From NCBI GenBank assembly GCA_964606665.1, contig CAZSHS010000011.1:1-64000 (forward strand): 64,000 bases of DNA, read 5' to 3'. Every line of letters begins with the position of its first letter. Position 1 is the stretch's first letter. The stretch comes from Aved-18 sp964606665 (GTDB lineage: Bacteria > Cyanobacteriota > Vampirovibrionia > Obscuribacterales > Obscuribacteraceae). The notes beneath the pieces are model-generated. The model worked only from the letters and a program-made list of their open reading frames with translations, was not told the origin of the DNA and did no database searches. A program made the position numbers and the translations under genes. Positions 49,486 through 57,497 of this stretch are shown piece after piece.

Positions 49486-50622
49486 TTACATAAATTCAGC
49501 TATTATCGAATTACTGAGTGCCAATTTCTTCTGGGGAATGGCCAACTGTCCATTTTCAAGCTCAAGCATCCCCGCGTCCAACATGCGTTTTATCGGCATC
49601 TTGTAGCTATCGAATAGGTCAACCCCATATTCCTTTTCAAAATTGGCTAAATTTATACCTTTAAGCATACGAAAACCCAGCATAATGCCTTCTTTAAGCC
49701 TCATAGCCTGATCAATGGGTTCAAAAAGATCAACCGATAACGGTTCGCGAATATAGCGAGTCAATGATCTGATGTTAGAACTGCGAACCCCGTCCACGTA
49801 ACGGTGCGCGCCAACTCCAAAGGCAAGATATTCCGCGTTTCGCCAATAAGTCAAATTATGACGACAGGCAAATCCCGGCTTGGCAAAATTGGAAACTTCA
49901 TATTGTTCAAATCCGGCTTTAGCAAGTGTCTCAATTAAACGCTCACGCATCAAATTGAATTTATCGTCATCGGGATAAGCACAAGAATTTTTTGCAAAAC
50001 GACTGTACAAAGGAGAATTGCCCACCAATTCCAGTCCGTAAGCGGAAACGTGTTTAATTTGCTTTCGACTAGAGGCCAGTTCGACAAATTCATCTAGAGT
50101 TTGTTGCCAGCTATCTACAGTCTGAGTGGGCAGACTATACATAAAATCTAGGCTTATAACTGGAAAATCAGCCTGGCAAGCGAGCTCAATTCCGGCTTTA
50201 GCTTGGCTAGAAGTATGATCTCGTCCGATTGCTCTAAGCTCATCATCACGCAATGACTCAATACCAATAGATATGCGATTAATACCCAATTCGCGCCAAA
50301 ACTGTGCCTTTTCTTTGGTAATGGAATGAGGAGTAGATTCAATCGTAATCTCGGCGTTTTCACTACATTCAACTAACTCTAGCAATCCTTTATGGATAGA
50401 ACGCAGATTCTCTGGCGCCACCACTGACGGTGTGCCACCACCATAAAAAATGCTCTCCAGCTTGATTGGCGATCGTGTCTGTTTGACCCTTTGCTTAATT
50501 TCTTCCAAAACAATGGCGCAATATTCGCTTTCTAGATGCTGCATGCCTGCAAAGGCAGCGAAATCACAGAAATCGCACTTATGGACACAAAAAGGCAGAT
50601 GTATATAGGCAGCTTGAATCAT
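49486..50622 (-). CDS. hemW: HemW, radical SAM heme chaperone
   Basis: The 378-residue protein has the radical-SAM cluster C12xxxC16xxC19 (YIHLPFCVHKCDFCDF), GGGTPSVV and the HemW heme-binding HNLTYW. It was long named oxygen-independent coproporphyrinogen oxidase, but HemW lacks that activity and delivers heme to acceptors. It is 54 bases from the divergent TPR gene. A copy of the CCGATAACGG palindrome lies inside it. Confidence 0.9.
   Translation of the reverse strand: MIQAAYIHLPFCVHKCDFCDFAAFAGMQHLESEYCAIVLEEIKQRVKQTRSPIKLESIFYGGGTPSVVAPENLRSIHKGLLELVECSENAEITIESTPHSITKEKAQFWRELGINRISIGIESLRDDELRAIGRDHTSSQAKAGIELACQADFPVISLDFMYSLPTQTVDSWQQTLDEFVELASSRKQIKHVSAYGLELVGNSPLYSRFAKNSCAYPDDDKFNLMRERLIETLAKAGFEQYEVSNFAKPGFACRHNLTYWRNAEYLAFGVGAHRYVDGVRSSNIRSLTRYIREPLSVDLFEPIDQAMRLKEGIMLGFRMLKGINLANFEKEYGVDLFDSYKMPIKRMLDAGMLELENGQLAIPQKKLALSNSIIAEFM
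49734..49743. repeat. CCGATAACGG palindrome copy in CDS
   Basis: Exact copy with flanks CAA and TTCGCG; read on the minus strand as Glu-Pro-Leu-Ser-Val in the C-terminal part of HemW. A one-mismatch copy (CCGATAAAGG) lies at 49401-49410 in the 195-bp gap upstream of hemW's 3' end. Confidence 0.85.
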
Positions 50623-50676
50623 GCTTGGTTCGTGATAAATTTAGAAGGTTCACAATATACTCGCTCTAAAGCCAAT

Positions 50677-51747
50677 ATGAAACGTCTCTACCGAAATTCG
50701 ATACATTTTATTCTAAGCGTGATTGCCGCATCCAGTCTTTCACTGGTTACGACTCAAAATGGTCAGGCTCAAGACAAAATTCAAGACAGCGCTCAAGACA
50801 AGGCTCCAGCCAAGCCTCAGAGTGGTGCATCGTCAGAGTCCGTGAGATTGCTTAAAGAACAATCAGCCCTCGAGAATTATCTAGATATGTTCAAAATGGG
50901 CATGACTCATACCGATTTGCGAGGAGCAGGAGATCATATCGTCAAACTACGTCGCCAAATCACTGATAATCCAAATGATTCTGACCTTAGAATCAAGCTT
51001 GGCACTTATCTTTATCTTTCAGGAGACCTGGAGGGTGCCAGCATGGAACTGCGTCGGGCCCTCGCCCTAGATAACGAAAACATCGTGACCAACGTGTTAT
51101 TGGGCAAGATTTCAGACGGTATTGGTGACCACCAAGCAGCCCAACTGCAATATCGAAAAGCAATAAGTATGTCTCCCAAACTGGCCGCGCCTTTTGTATG
51201 TCTTGGCGATAGCTTTATGGCTCAAGGTGCCATTTCAGAAGCGATTAACGAATTCAGACGAGCAAACGACGTAAAAGCCACTTGTCAGGGTCTGACGGGA
51301 TTGGCTCAAGCTCTTGTTGCCACAGACGATCCAGAAGGATCTGTTCGGGCTGCAAGACAAGCAGTGTCAATAATGCCAAGCTCATCAAATGCGCACGTCG
51401 CCCTCACGCATGGACTTTTGCGCCTCAAAGAAGATATAAGCGCACTAAGAACAGCAAGGCAAGCAGTTCTGCTCGATCCGACTGCTGCAGAAAGTCATAT
51501 TGCCCTTGGCAGAGCTTTATACGCCAACAAGAAAAATGCCGATGCAGTAGTCGAATTTGAACAAGCGGTACTTTTAGATCCACTCAATGCCCAAGCTCGA
51601 AATGACTTGGGATATGCCTTATACAAAAGAGGCGATGTAGCCTCCGCCGTTACTCAGCTTCAACTGGCACTAAGACTGAATCCCCGATTGAGCGAAGCAC
51701 GTAATAACTTAGAGCTTGCCATTTTCGGCTTATCTAGTCCACACTAA
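50677..51747 (+). CDS. Exported TPR-repeat protein
   Basis: From ATG 50677 the protein is 356 residues with a signal peptide (MKRLYRNSIHFILSVIAASSLSL, cut near GQAQ). At least six TPR motifs follow from about residue 100 (DLRIKLGTYLYLSGDLEGASMELRRALALD; AQLQYRKAISMSP; AVVEFEQAVLLDPLNAQARNDLGYALYKRGDVASA). TPR proteins next to a secretin gene commonly act as pilotins or assembly factors (PilF/PilW-like), which is a reasonable role here but unproven. It starts 129 bases before the secretin gene on the same strand. Confidence 0.8.
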   Translation: MKRLYRNSIHFILSVIAASSLSLVTTQNGQAQDKIQDSAQDKAPAKPQSGASSESVRLLKEQSALENYLDMFKMGMTHTDLRGAGDHIVKLRRQITDNPNDSDLRIKLGTYLYLSGDLEGASMELRRALALDNENIVTNVLLGKISDGIGDHQAAQLQYRKAISMSPKLAAPFVCLGDSFMAQGAISEAINEFRRANDVKATCQGLTGLAQALVATDDPEGSVRAARQAVSIMPSSSNAHVALTHGLLRLKEDISALRTARQAVLLDPTAAESHIALGRALYANKKNADAVVEFEQAVLLDPLNAQARNDLGYALYKRGDVASAVTQLQLALRLNPRLSEARNNLELAIFGLSSPH

Positions 51748-51856
51748 AACAGATATCGATACTATATACACCACCAATACAACGATACCAAATGCGCCAC
51801 CATTGCATTTCTGACGCATCGGTATACAATTAATATGTCGTAAAATATGCAAACCA

Positions 51857-51866
51857 ATTGGTATCG
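51857..51866. promoter_or_regulatory. Inverted repeat region upstream of the secretin gene
   Basis: ACCAATTGGT (51853-51862) is a 10-bp palindrome. ATTGGTATCG (51857-51866) is also the reverse complement, with one mismatch, of CGATACCAAA near 51783. No ribosome site precedes the secretin ATG. Role unknown. Confidence 0.2.
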
Positions 51867-51876
51867 GTAAAACTTT

Positions 51877-53841
51877 ATGAATCACCTGAGAGCAACTGCT
51901 CAGGCGACAGTTCAAAAGAAAAGTGTGTCTGTGACAGAACGGACAAAAACTGGTGCATTATTTTTTATGGCACTTGCCTCTGCCATAGCTCTTGGTGCCT
52001 GGGGACTTAGTACTCCTGTTTATGCACAAGAAAACGAACAGCAAAAAGGCAAAAGCGACACTGCCGATAAAAAACAAATAGCCCAGTATGGCCCTAGTGG
52101 TCGCAGCCAATCGGCGCGCACTCAGCGACTGCCTGCAGTGACTGGTACAGTTCAAATTCGCAAACCCTTTAAACTGGTGGCACAAGCCAATCAAGGCATT
52201 ATTCACCATCTCAGTTTCAGAGATACACCCGTACGCGAGTTAATTGCTGAAATTGCGCGCAGGGGCAATTTAAATATCATCGTTGATAAATCGGTCGATG
52301 GGCGCATCACAGGCGAACTCAAAGATGTAACGCTCAACGAAGCGATGGACACCATTCTTGCTTCCGCAGGACTCGAGAGCCGTCGCCTAGAAAACAACGT
52401 CATAATCGTTGCCTCAAGCGTAGCCATGGTTCAACTCAAACTAAACAGGCAAGTTGTTCGCGCTTTCAAATTGAGTTATGCCCATCCCTATGATGTGGCG
52501 CAGATTTTGCAATTTTCTGTTTTCAATAAAGGCGTCGTTTCTAGCTTCGATGAAAAAGTGGGGTTGGGTGACTCCGCCACCGAACCCGGCACCAAGAATC
52601 AACTAGACCAAACTCTTAAAAAAGACGAAGTAGCCAAACAACTAAACGGTACTACTCGCGAACAAATTCAGGAAGGAACTGGTTTCAACAATGCCGCAGT
52701 AGAGCCAGGCAGCCAGCAGACTCGACAAGTTCAAGAAATCAACGCACTATATTCGATACCACCAAATGATGGTGGCGCAATTGTGATACCAGACGCCAAA
52801 GGGCGTCAAGTAATCGTAGTTGGAACTCAGGAAGACGTAGATCTGGCTGGTGAAGCTATTGCGCTGGTAGATCGTCGACCGCGCCAAGTACATATTCAAT
52901 CTTCGCTTATAGAAATTACAAACCAGGGCATTAGACAACTTGGTGCCACCATTAACATGCAAGGCGACGGCATGTCCAGCTCAATCATGGGCAACCCGGC
53001 CGCTCCGCTATTGAGCTTCCTGCCCGGTTTGGGCTCACCTGCAAACGCTGTTCCTAACCCACAAATTCCAGCTATACCCTTTACAGGAACAAACGTCACT
53101 GGCGCAGCTAATCCATTTGGAGGACTTGTTGGCGCCATTCTTCCCAACGTAGGCAACCTGAATATAGCCGGTATAACTCCAGTTCAATCATCGGCTTCTG
53201 GATTTAACTTTTTGACCTTAAGCCAAAGAGCCGGTGGAAGAGCCAACATTGCCACGGTACCTTATGGTTTGAACGTAAATGTACAAATGCTTTTACAGAC
53301 TAACAAAGCAAAGGTTATCGCCAACCCTAGCTTAGTAGTAGTAGACAATACAGAAGCACTGATAACCATTGCCAACGAAGTTGTGCACAAAGTGACATCT
53401 ACTGTCAGTTTAGGTGTAGTCACAACCAACGTTGAAATTGCCAAAGCAGGAATATTTCTAAATATCTTGCCGCGCTTGACTGAAGACGGGTTTGTTCGCC
53501 TCAGATTGCGTCCACAGGTATCTGCCCCACTGGGAGCGCCGCAGACATTTGGTGTAGGAGCAAACCAAACAACTGTTACCCTTTTGAGCATCCGCGATGT
53601 GATCAGTCAGGAAGTGCGCATCAAAGACGGACAAACTCTAGTCATTGGCGGACTATTCACCGAGCAAGAAGCATCGCAACTATCCAAAGTTCCTTATTTT
53701 GCAGAAGCACCTCTGCTTGGCGCGTTCTTTAGAACTACACTGAAAGGGCGTAACCGAACTGAGCTTATGCTCATGATTACGCCTAAAATAGTGGAAGAAG
53801 AAAATCCGCGACTCACTCAAAGCGAATCGCCCACACTCTAA
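51877..53841 (+). CDS. Outer-membrane secretin (type II secretion / type IV pilus type)
   Basis: The 654-residue protein has a signal or anchor near residues 27-50, an N-terminal STN-like domain (FRDTPVRELIAEIARRGNLNIIV), a linker with RQVIVVGTQEDVDLAGEAIALVDRRPRQV and the secretin domain (about 380-640). The secretin end is VIGGLFTEQEASQLSKVPYFAEAPLLGAFFRTT followed by LMLMITPKIVEE. It forms a multimeric outer-membrane channel. The inner-membrane parts (PilM-P, GspE-like ATPase) are not in the window. It belongs with the preceding TPR gene. Confidence 0.92.
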   Translation: MNHLRATAQATVQKKSVSVTERTKTGALFFMALASAIALGAWGLSTPVYAQENEQQKGKSDTADKKQIAQYGPSGRSQSARTQRLPAVTGTVQIRKPFKLVAQANQGIIHHLSFRDTPVRELIAEIARRGNLNIIVDKSVDGRITGELKDVTLNEAMDTILASAGLESRRLENNVIIVASSVAMVQLKLNRQVVRAFKLSYAHPYDVAQILQFSVFNKGVVSSFDEKVGLGDSATEPGTKNQLDQTLKKDEVAKQLNGTTREQIQEGTGFNNAAVEPGSQQTRQVQEINALYSIPPNDGGAIVIPDAKGRQVIVVGTQEDVDLAGEAIALVDRRPRQVHIQSSLIEITNQGIRQLGATINMQGDGMSSSIMGNPAAPLLSFLPGLGSPANAVPNPQIPAIPFTGTNVTGAANPFGGLVGAILPNVGNLNIAGITPVQSSASGFNFLTLSQRAGGRANIATVPYGLNVNVQMLLQTNKAKVIANPSLVVVDNTEALITIANEVVHKVTSTVSLGVVTTNVEIAKAGIFLNILPRLTEDGFVRLRLRPQVSAPLGAPQTFGVGANQTTVTLLSIRDVISQEVRIKDGQTLVIGGLFTEQEASQLSKVPYFAEAPLLGAFFRTTLKGRNRTELMLMITPKIVEEENPRLTQSESPTL

Positions 53842-53859
53842 ATTTTTTCAAAATTAACT

Positions 53860-54858
53860 TCAACTGTTCGCCAGACTTTCAAGCTCTTTGTTGTGACGAA
53901 GTTTTTTCATTGCTCGCAATTCGATTTGACGCACACGCTCTCTCGATAATCCAAGGATTCTTCCAGTCTCAAGCAGAGTTTTACGCTCACTCTTGAGGCC
54001 AAAACGCAGCTTCAACACATCAGATTCGTGAGGCTTCAATCGCATCAATGCGTTTTCGATCCGCTCAGCAAGAAGCTCAAAATCCGCCGCTACCACAGGA
54101 TCAGTCGAGTTCTCATCAGACAAAAAATCACAAAGGGTTGTTTCGCCGTCTTCGTTTAAATTGGCATCAAGCGAAAGCGTCGCTTTCTCCGCGTTCAAAA
54201 GCAAAGTTACTTTATCCAGGTCGAATCCGGTTTTCTTCGCGATTTCAGATGGTGCTGGTTTGCGTCCCAATTCTTGATTGAGTTCCGCCACCGCCTTTTT
54301 CAATTTCCATTTAGATTCGCTTATGTGCACTGGAAGTCGCACCGCGCGTGATTTATTCGCAATTGCTCGAGTGACTGCTTGTTTAATCCACCAGCTTGCA
54401 TAAGTTGAAAATCTAAATCCTTTTTCGGGATCAAATTTTTCCACCGCTTTAATCAATCCGATATTTCCTTCCTGAATTAAGTCAGGCAGGGTCAATCCAA
54501 ATTTGACATATTTTTTTGCGATGCTCACAACCAGGCGTAAATTAGACAAGATGAGTTTGTCTCGCGCAATCTCATCACCCAAAAGAGCGGCTCTAGCCAG
54601 TGCTACTTCGGATTTGAAATCGAGTAAATCGAAGCGCCCAATTTCCTTTAAATAGTTAGAAATCGAATCTTTGTTCACAAATGCCGGCGGTCCGAATTTG
54701 TTCTTTGTGGATTGCTCATCTAAAAATTCTTCTGGAATTTCATCTGGAAGCTCGTTGGAATTAGCGCATTCTAGGTCGTCATAATCGCTATCCAGGTCAC
54801 TTGTGTCAAAGGGTGTATTCTCCCATTCATCGAGTCCGTTATTGGTTCTATCTGTCAT
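53860..54858 (-). CDS. RNA polymerase sigma factor, sigma-70 family (primary-like group 2)
   Basis: ATG 54858 gives 332 residues; an in-frame TTG 18 bases upstream is possible. An acidic N-terminal stretch (about 1-60, TSDLDSDYDDLE) replaces region 1.1. Region 1.2 (DSISNYLKEIG), region 2 (LRLVVSIAKKYV, DLIQEGNIGLIKAVEKFDPEKGFRFSTYASWWIKQAV), region 3 and region 4 (LETGRILGLSRERVRQIELRAMKKLR) are complete. The -10 and -35 recognition helices look like primary sigma, so it should read similar promoters as a group-2 alternative sigma. Confidence 0.93.
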   Translation of the reverse strand: MTDRTNNGLDEWENTPFDTSDLDSDYDDLECANSNELPDEIPEEFLDEQSTKNKFGPPAFVNKDSISNYLKEIGRFDLLDFKSEVALARAALLGDEIARDKLILSNLRLVVSIAKKYVKFGLTLPDLIQEGNIGLIKAVEKFDPEKGFRFSTYASWWIKQAVTRAIANKSRAVRLPVHISESKWKLKKAVAELNQELGRKPAPSEIAKKTGFDLDKVTLLLNAEKATLSLDANLNEDGETTLCDFLSDENSTDPVVAADFELLAERIENALMRLKPHESDVLKLRFGLKSERKTLLETGRILGLSRERVRQIELRAMKKLRHNKELESLANS

Positions 54859-55008
54859 TTTGATTGTTGCTCGCAAAGCAACTTTTGGCGCCGGTTTAGG
54901 TCATTCTATCGACCTTCCGACATACACTACGTATATATGTCACTTTTTCATGCTAACCGATTTTTTCTTAAATTGCTGTGCTATCTCAAAAACTGAGAGG
55001 TGATTGAT

Positions 55009-55416
55009 ATGCTGCCAGGAAAATTAACAAACGACGACAATGATTGGTCGGACGGAATGGACGATGAAGCAAATGATGACTTGCCATTTATCGAAAATGA
55101 ATTAGCGCCCGAAGAACTAGCGCTACATATAATTGACCCGATGGATGAAAATCCCGATTCGGAAGGTCAACATACAGAACGCTCCGATGCCATCCCTCAC
55201 GATATGGCTTATGATGAACAAGACGCCTCAGGCGAGACGCTTGAGTGCGCGCACCCGTCGTGCCATTGCCATGTGTCGCAAGGTGAATTTTGCTCGGGTA
55301 ACTGCGAAAATTTGGAAATAGCGCAATCCAATACTTGCAATTGCACTCATGTTGGATGCACAAGTGAAATGGAAAACGAACTTGTTGGACTACAGGAAAT
55401 TCAAGGCGAAATTTGA
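55009..55416 (+). CDS. Metallothionein-like protein with acidic N-terminal extension
   Basis: ATG 55009 follows AGAGG at spacing 8, giving 135 residues. Residues 1-75 are very acidic (NDDNDWSDGMDDEANDD, PMDENPD). Residues 80-117 carry eight cysteines in the order C80-x4-C85-x-C87-V..F-C95-x3-C99-x10-C110-x-C112-x4-C117, with HVGC at the end. This fits the bacterial metallothionein (SmtA/BmtA) pattern C..C.C.V..FCS..C....C.C.H.GC. Those proteins bind Zn, Cd or Cu through thiolates. The long acidic region is not usual for the family. No SmtB-like repressor is adjacent. Confidence 0.7.
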   Translation: MLPGKLTNDDNDWSDGMDDEANDDLPFIENELAPEELALHIIDPMDENPDSEGQHTERSDAIPHDMAYDEQDASGETLECAHPSCHCHVSQGEFCSGNCENLEIAQSNTCNCTHVGCTSEMENELVGLQEIQGEI

Positions 55417-55422
55417 TCGTGA

Positions 55423-55434
55423 ACCGTTATCGGT
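55423..55434. terminator. CCGTTATCGG palindrome between convergent genes
   Basis: ACCG-TTAT-CGGT lies seven bases after the metallothionein-like stop and 11 bases before the facing TonB-like stop. The stem is short and there is no T tract, so terminator strength is doubtful. Confidence 0.5.
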
Positions 55435-55445
55435 ACGCTAGCAAA

Positions 55446-55997
55446 TTAAAGGTAATTGTTTGAAATAGCAGCCAGGCGCGTGTTTGGCCATTCCGGTGCG
55501 ATCGAAATTTTATTTTCTTTTGCAACTGTCATTTCTACACGCATTCCGCCCCGGGACCAGGGTAAGTGGTTTGGTGCAACAGGAAATGGTCCACAAGATT
55601 CGACAATGTTCGAAATTTCTTCGTCTATTTTGTTGAAAGTATCTCGGTTCAAGACATGAAATCCAACCGGCATGCCTGACTCATCGATGCAAAAGGCATA
55701 TGTAGATTTGCAAAAATCTTTTGTTAATCCTGATTCTTCGTACCATTTTCTAAATCGAGCAGAATTTACTATTAAATTTTGCACTCGACTAAGCCAATTT
55801 TGCACTTCAATTTTGTCTTGAACTGCCCATTTTGAAGAATTCAAAATTGAGCTGGTTGATTGCAAGCAAAAAGAGTTTTGGGTATTTGCATTTGAGCTAG
55901 AGTTTGAATTTGGATTTGCATTTGCGCTCAAAATTGCTCCTGAAAGCATGGTTAGCAAAACAAGATTAAAAGCTACAGCAGAATGACCCAACTTCAT
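55446..55997 (-). CDS. Exported protein with TonB-like C-terminal domain
   Basis: The 183-residue protein has a signal peptide (MKLGHSAVAFNLVLLTMLSGA, cut near ANAN), an Asn/Ser low-complexity stretch (NSNSSSNANTQ) and a C-terminal part (about 85-160) with TYAFCIDESGMPVGFHVLNRD and ISNIVESCGPFPVAPN, which follow the pattern of a TonB_C-like fold. Three cysteines could form disulphides. Its ATG overlaps the MFS stop by one base (TAATG), so it is translationally coupled. Confidence 0.65.
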   Translation of the reverse strand: MKLGHSAVAFNLVLLTMLSGAILSANANPNSNSSSNANTQNSFCLQSTSSILNSSKWAVQDKIEVQNWLSRVQNLIVNSARFRKWYEESGLTKDFCKSTYAFCIDESGMPVGFHVLNRDTFNKIDEEISNIVESCGPFPVAPNHLPWSRGGMRVEMTVAKENKISIAPEWPNTRLAAISNNYL

Positions 55998-57460
55998 TAG
56001 TGTGCTCCCACGCCATCTTCAATCATGTCGCCGCTTGGCTCCGGCATAAAGAATGAAACTAGGGCTCCTACCAAAAAGATACTGGCAAAAGTGGTGGCAG
56101 CCATGGCGTATGAACCGGAAAAAAGACCAATCAACTGTCCGCTTGCGATTGCAGCAAAGGCAGCAAAAGTCCGACCCACGTTATACGTGACACCAAAGGC
56201 GGTGCTACGGATTCGCGTTTCGAATAATTCTGGAATATACGACCAGAGCAACACAAAAGGAATGTGAGCAAAAAATCCGACACAAGCAACAAAGGGAAAG
56301 ATCATTGGACTGAATTCTTTGAAAGTCATGAACATTCCGGCTGTAGCTGCAAAAGCCAATACAAATGATGCAGCCATCGAAGCCTTGTAGCCAAATCTAT
56401 GAATAAGTAATCCGCCAAATAATCCAGAACAAATCATTCCAACATCTTTAAAGAGCATCACATGACTGCGCTCTGCAATGGCAAGAGTACCTGTTAACTG
56501 GTTAATCCAGGCAGGAATCCAGGAGAGCACTGCCCACCAGGCAATGATGGCACAGCTTGTAAGCAAGCCTACAACGACTGTGCGACGCGCGTATTTTCCA
56601 TCAAAGAGACTCATGAAAGTGCTCTTGAGCATCACGCGGTCCTCAGCGGTCAAATTCAGACCTTGCTTATTCTTAGCAGCAGTGCGTTTTTCTTTGATTT
56701 CGTGGAAGCTGTGCGAATCTTTTAGTTTCATCTGTGTGTAAACTACAAGAAAGGCGGGCAGGATGCCGACTAAGAACAAATTGCGCCAGCCGTATCCACC
56801 AATAAGTAAGTTAAGTCCCGATGTTGTGAGATAGCCAACACCAAGCGAAGTGGCAAGCAAACTCAAGGCAAACACGCGAGATTTGCGTGGCCAGCACTCA
56901 GACAATAAGACCGCACCAATTCCCATTTCGCCACCGATGCCAGCACCGGTCAAAAATCGATAAATGCCCAAATCCCACCAACTGTGAGAGAAAGCACAAA
57001 GTCCAGTGGCTACGGCATAGACCAAGATGGTGAGAGAAAGTGTTTTGGCACGCCCAATTTGATCGGCTAGCCAACCGAAGAAAAATGCTCCTACTGCCCA
57101 TCCAAGCATAAAGAGAGCAATCACGTAAGATCCATAAATTCCAACTGTGGCGTGCGAGGAAGTGTGCAATAAATCAGAAAGTGCCGGATATAGAATGATG
57201 GCAAAAATGGAAGAATCCATGCCGTCTGCAACTCCGCCAAGCCAGGTGGCAAACAAAACATGCCAGGGATAGATTTCTTTGGTAGTACCAAGCACGCTCG
57301 ATTTCGAAGTAGTCTCAATCGCTTCAACTTCACAAGCAACAGTTTGGGCACCATCAACAATGGCGTCAAACGGCGGTGGAGTTTCGGGAACTTTGAAATC
57401 AGAAGCCAAAGGATCACCCACAGTGGCGCTTTTAGCACCACTCTCCAAAGTGTTCACCAT
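55997..57460 (-). CDS. Major facilitator superfamily transporter
   Basis: The 487-residue protein has 12 predicted membrane helices after a soluble N-terminus of about 60 residues. MFS motif A is FFFGWLADQIGRAKTLS between helices 2 and 3, and GGEMGIGAVLLSECWPRKSR resembles the sugar/aromatic-acid (AAHS and SP) branches. The substrate is not deducible. It has a strong ribosome site (AAGGAG at spacing 6) and follows glmS by 37 bases. Confidence 0.88.
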   Translation of the reverse strand: MVNTLESGAKSATVGDPLASDFKVPETPPPFDAIVDGAQTVACEVEAIETTSKSSVLGTTKEIYPWHVLFATWLGGVADGMDSSIFAIILYPALSDLLHTSSHATVGIYGSYVIALFMLGWAVGAFFFGWLADQIGRAKTLSLTILVYAVATGLCAFSHSWWDLGIYRFLTGAGIGGEMGIGAVLLSECWPRKSRVFALSLLATSLGVGYLTTSGLNLLIGGYGWRNLFLVGILPAFLVVYTQMKLKDSHSFHEIKEKRTAAKNKQGLNLTAEDRVMLKSTFMSLFDGKYARRTVVVGLLTSCAIIAWWAVLSWIPAWINQLTGTLAIAERSHVMLFKDVGMICSGLFGGLLIHRFGYKASMAASFVLAFAATAGMFMTFKEFSPMIFPFVACVGFFAHIPFVLLWSYIPELFETRIRSTAFGVTYNVGRTFAAFAAIASGQLIGLFSGSYAMAATTFASIFLVGALVSFFMPEPSGDMIEDGVGAH

Positions 57461-57497
57461 TATCTACTCCTTAATGGTTGAAAAGAGAGATAATACT

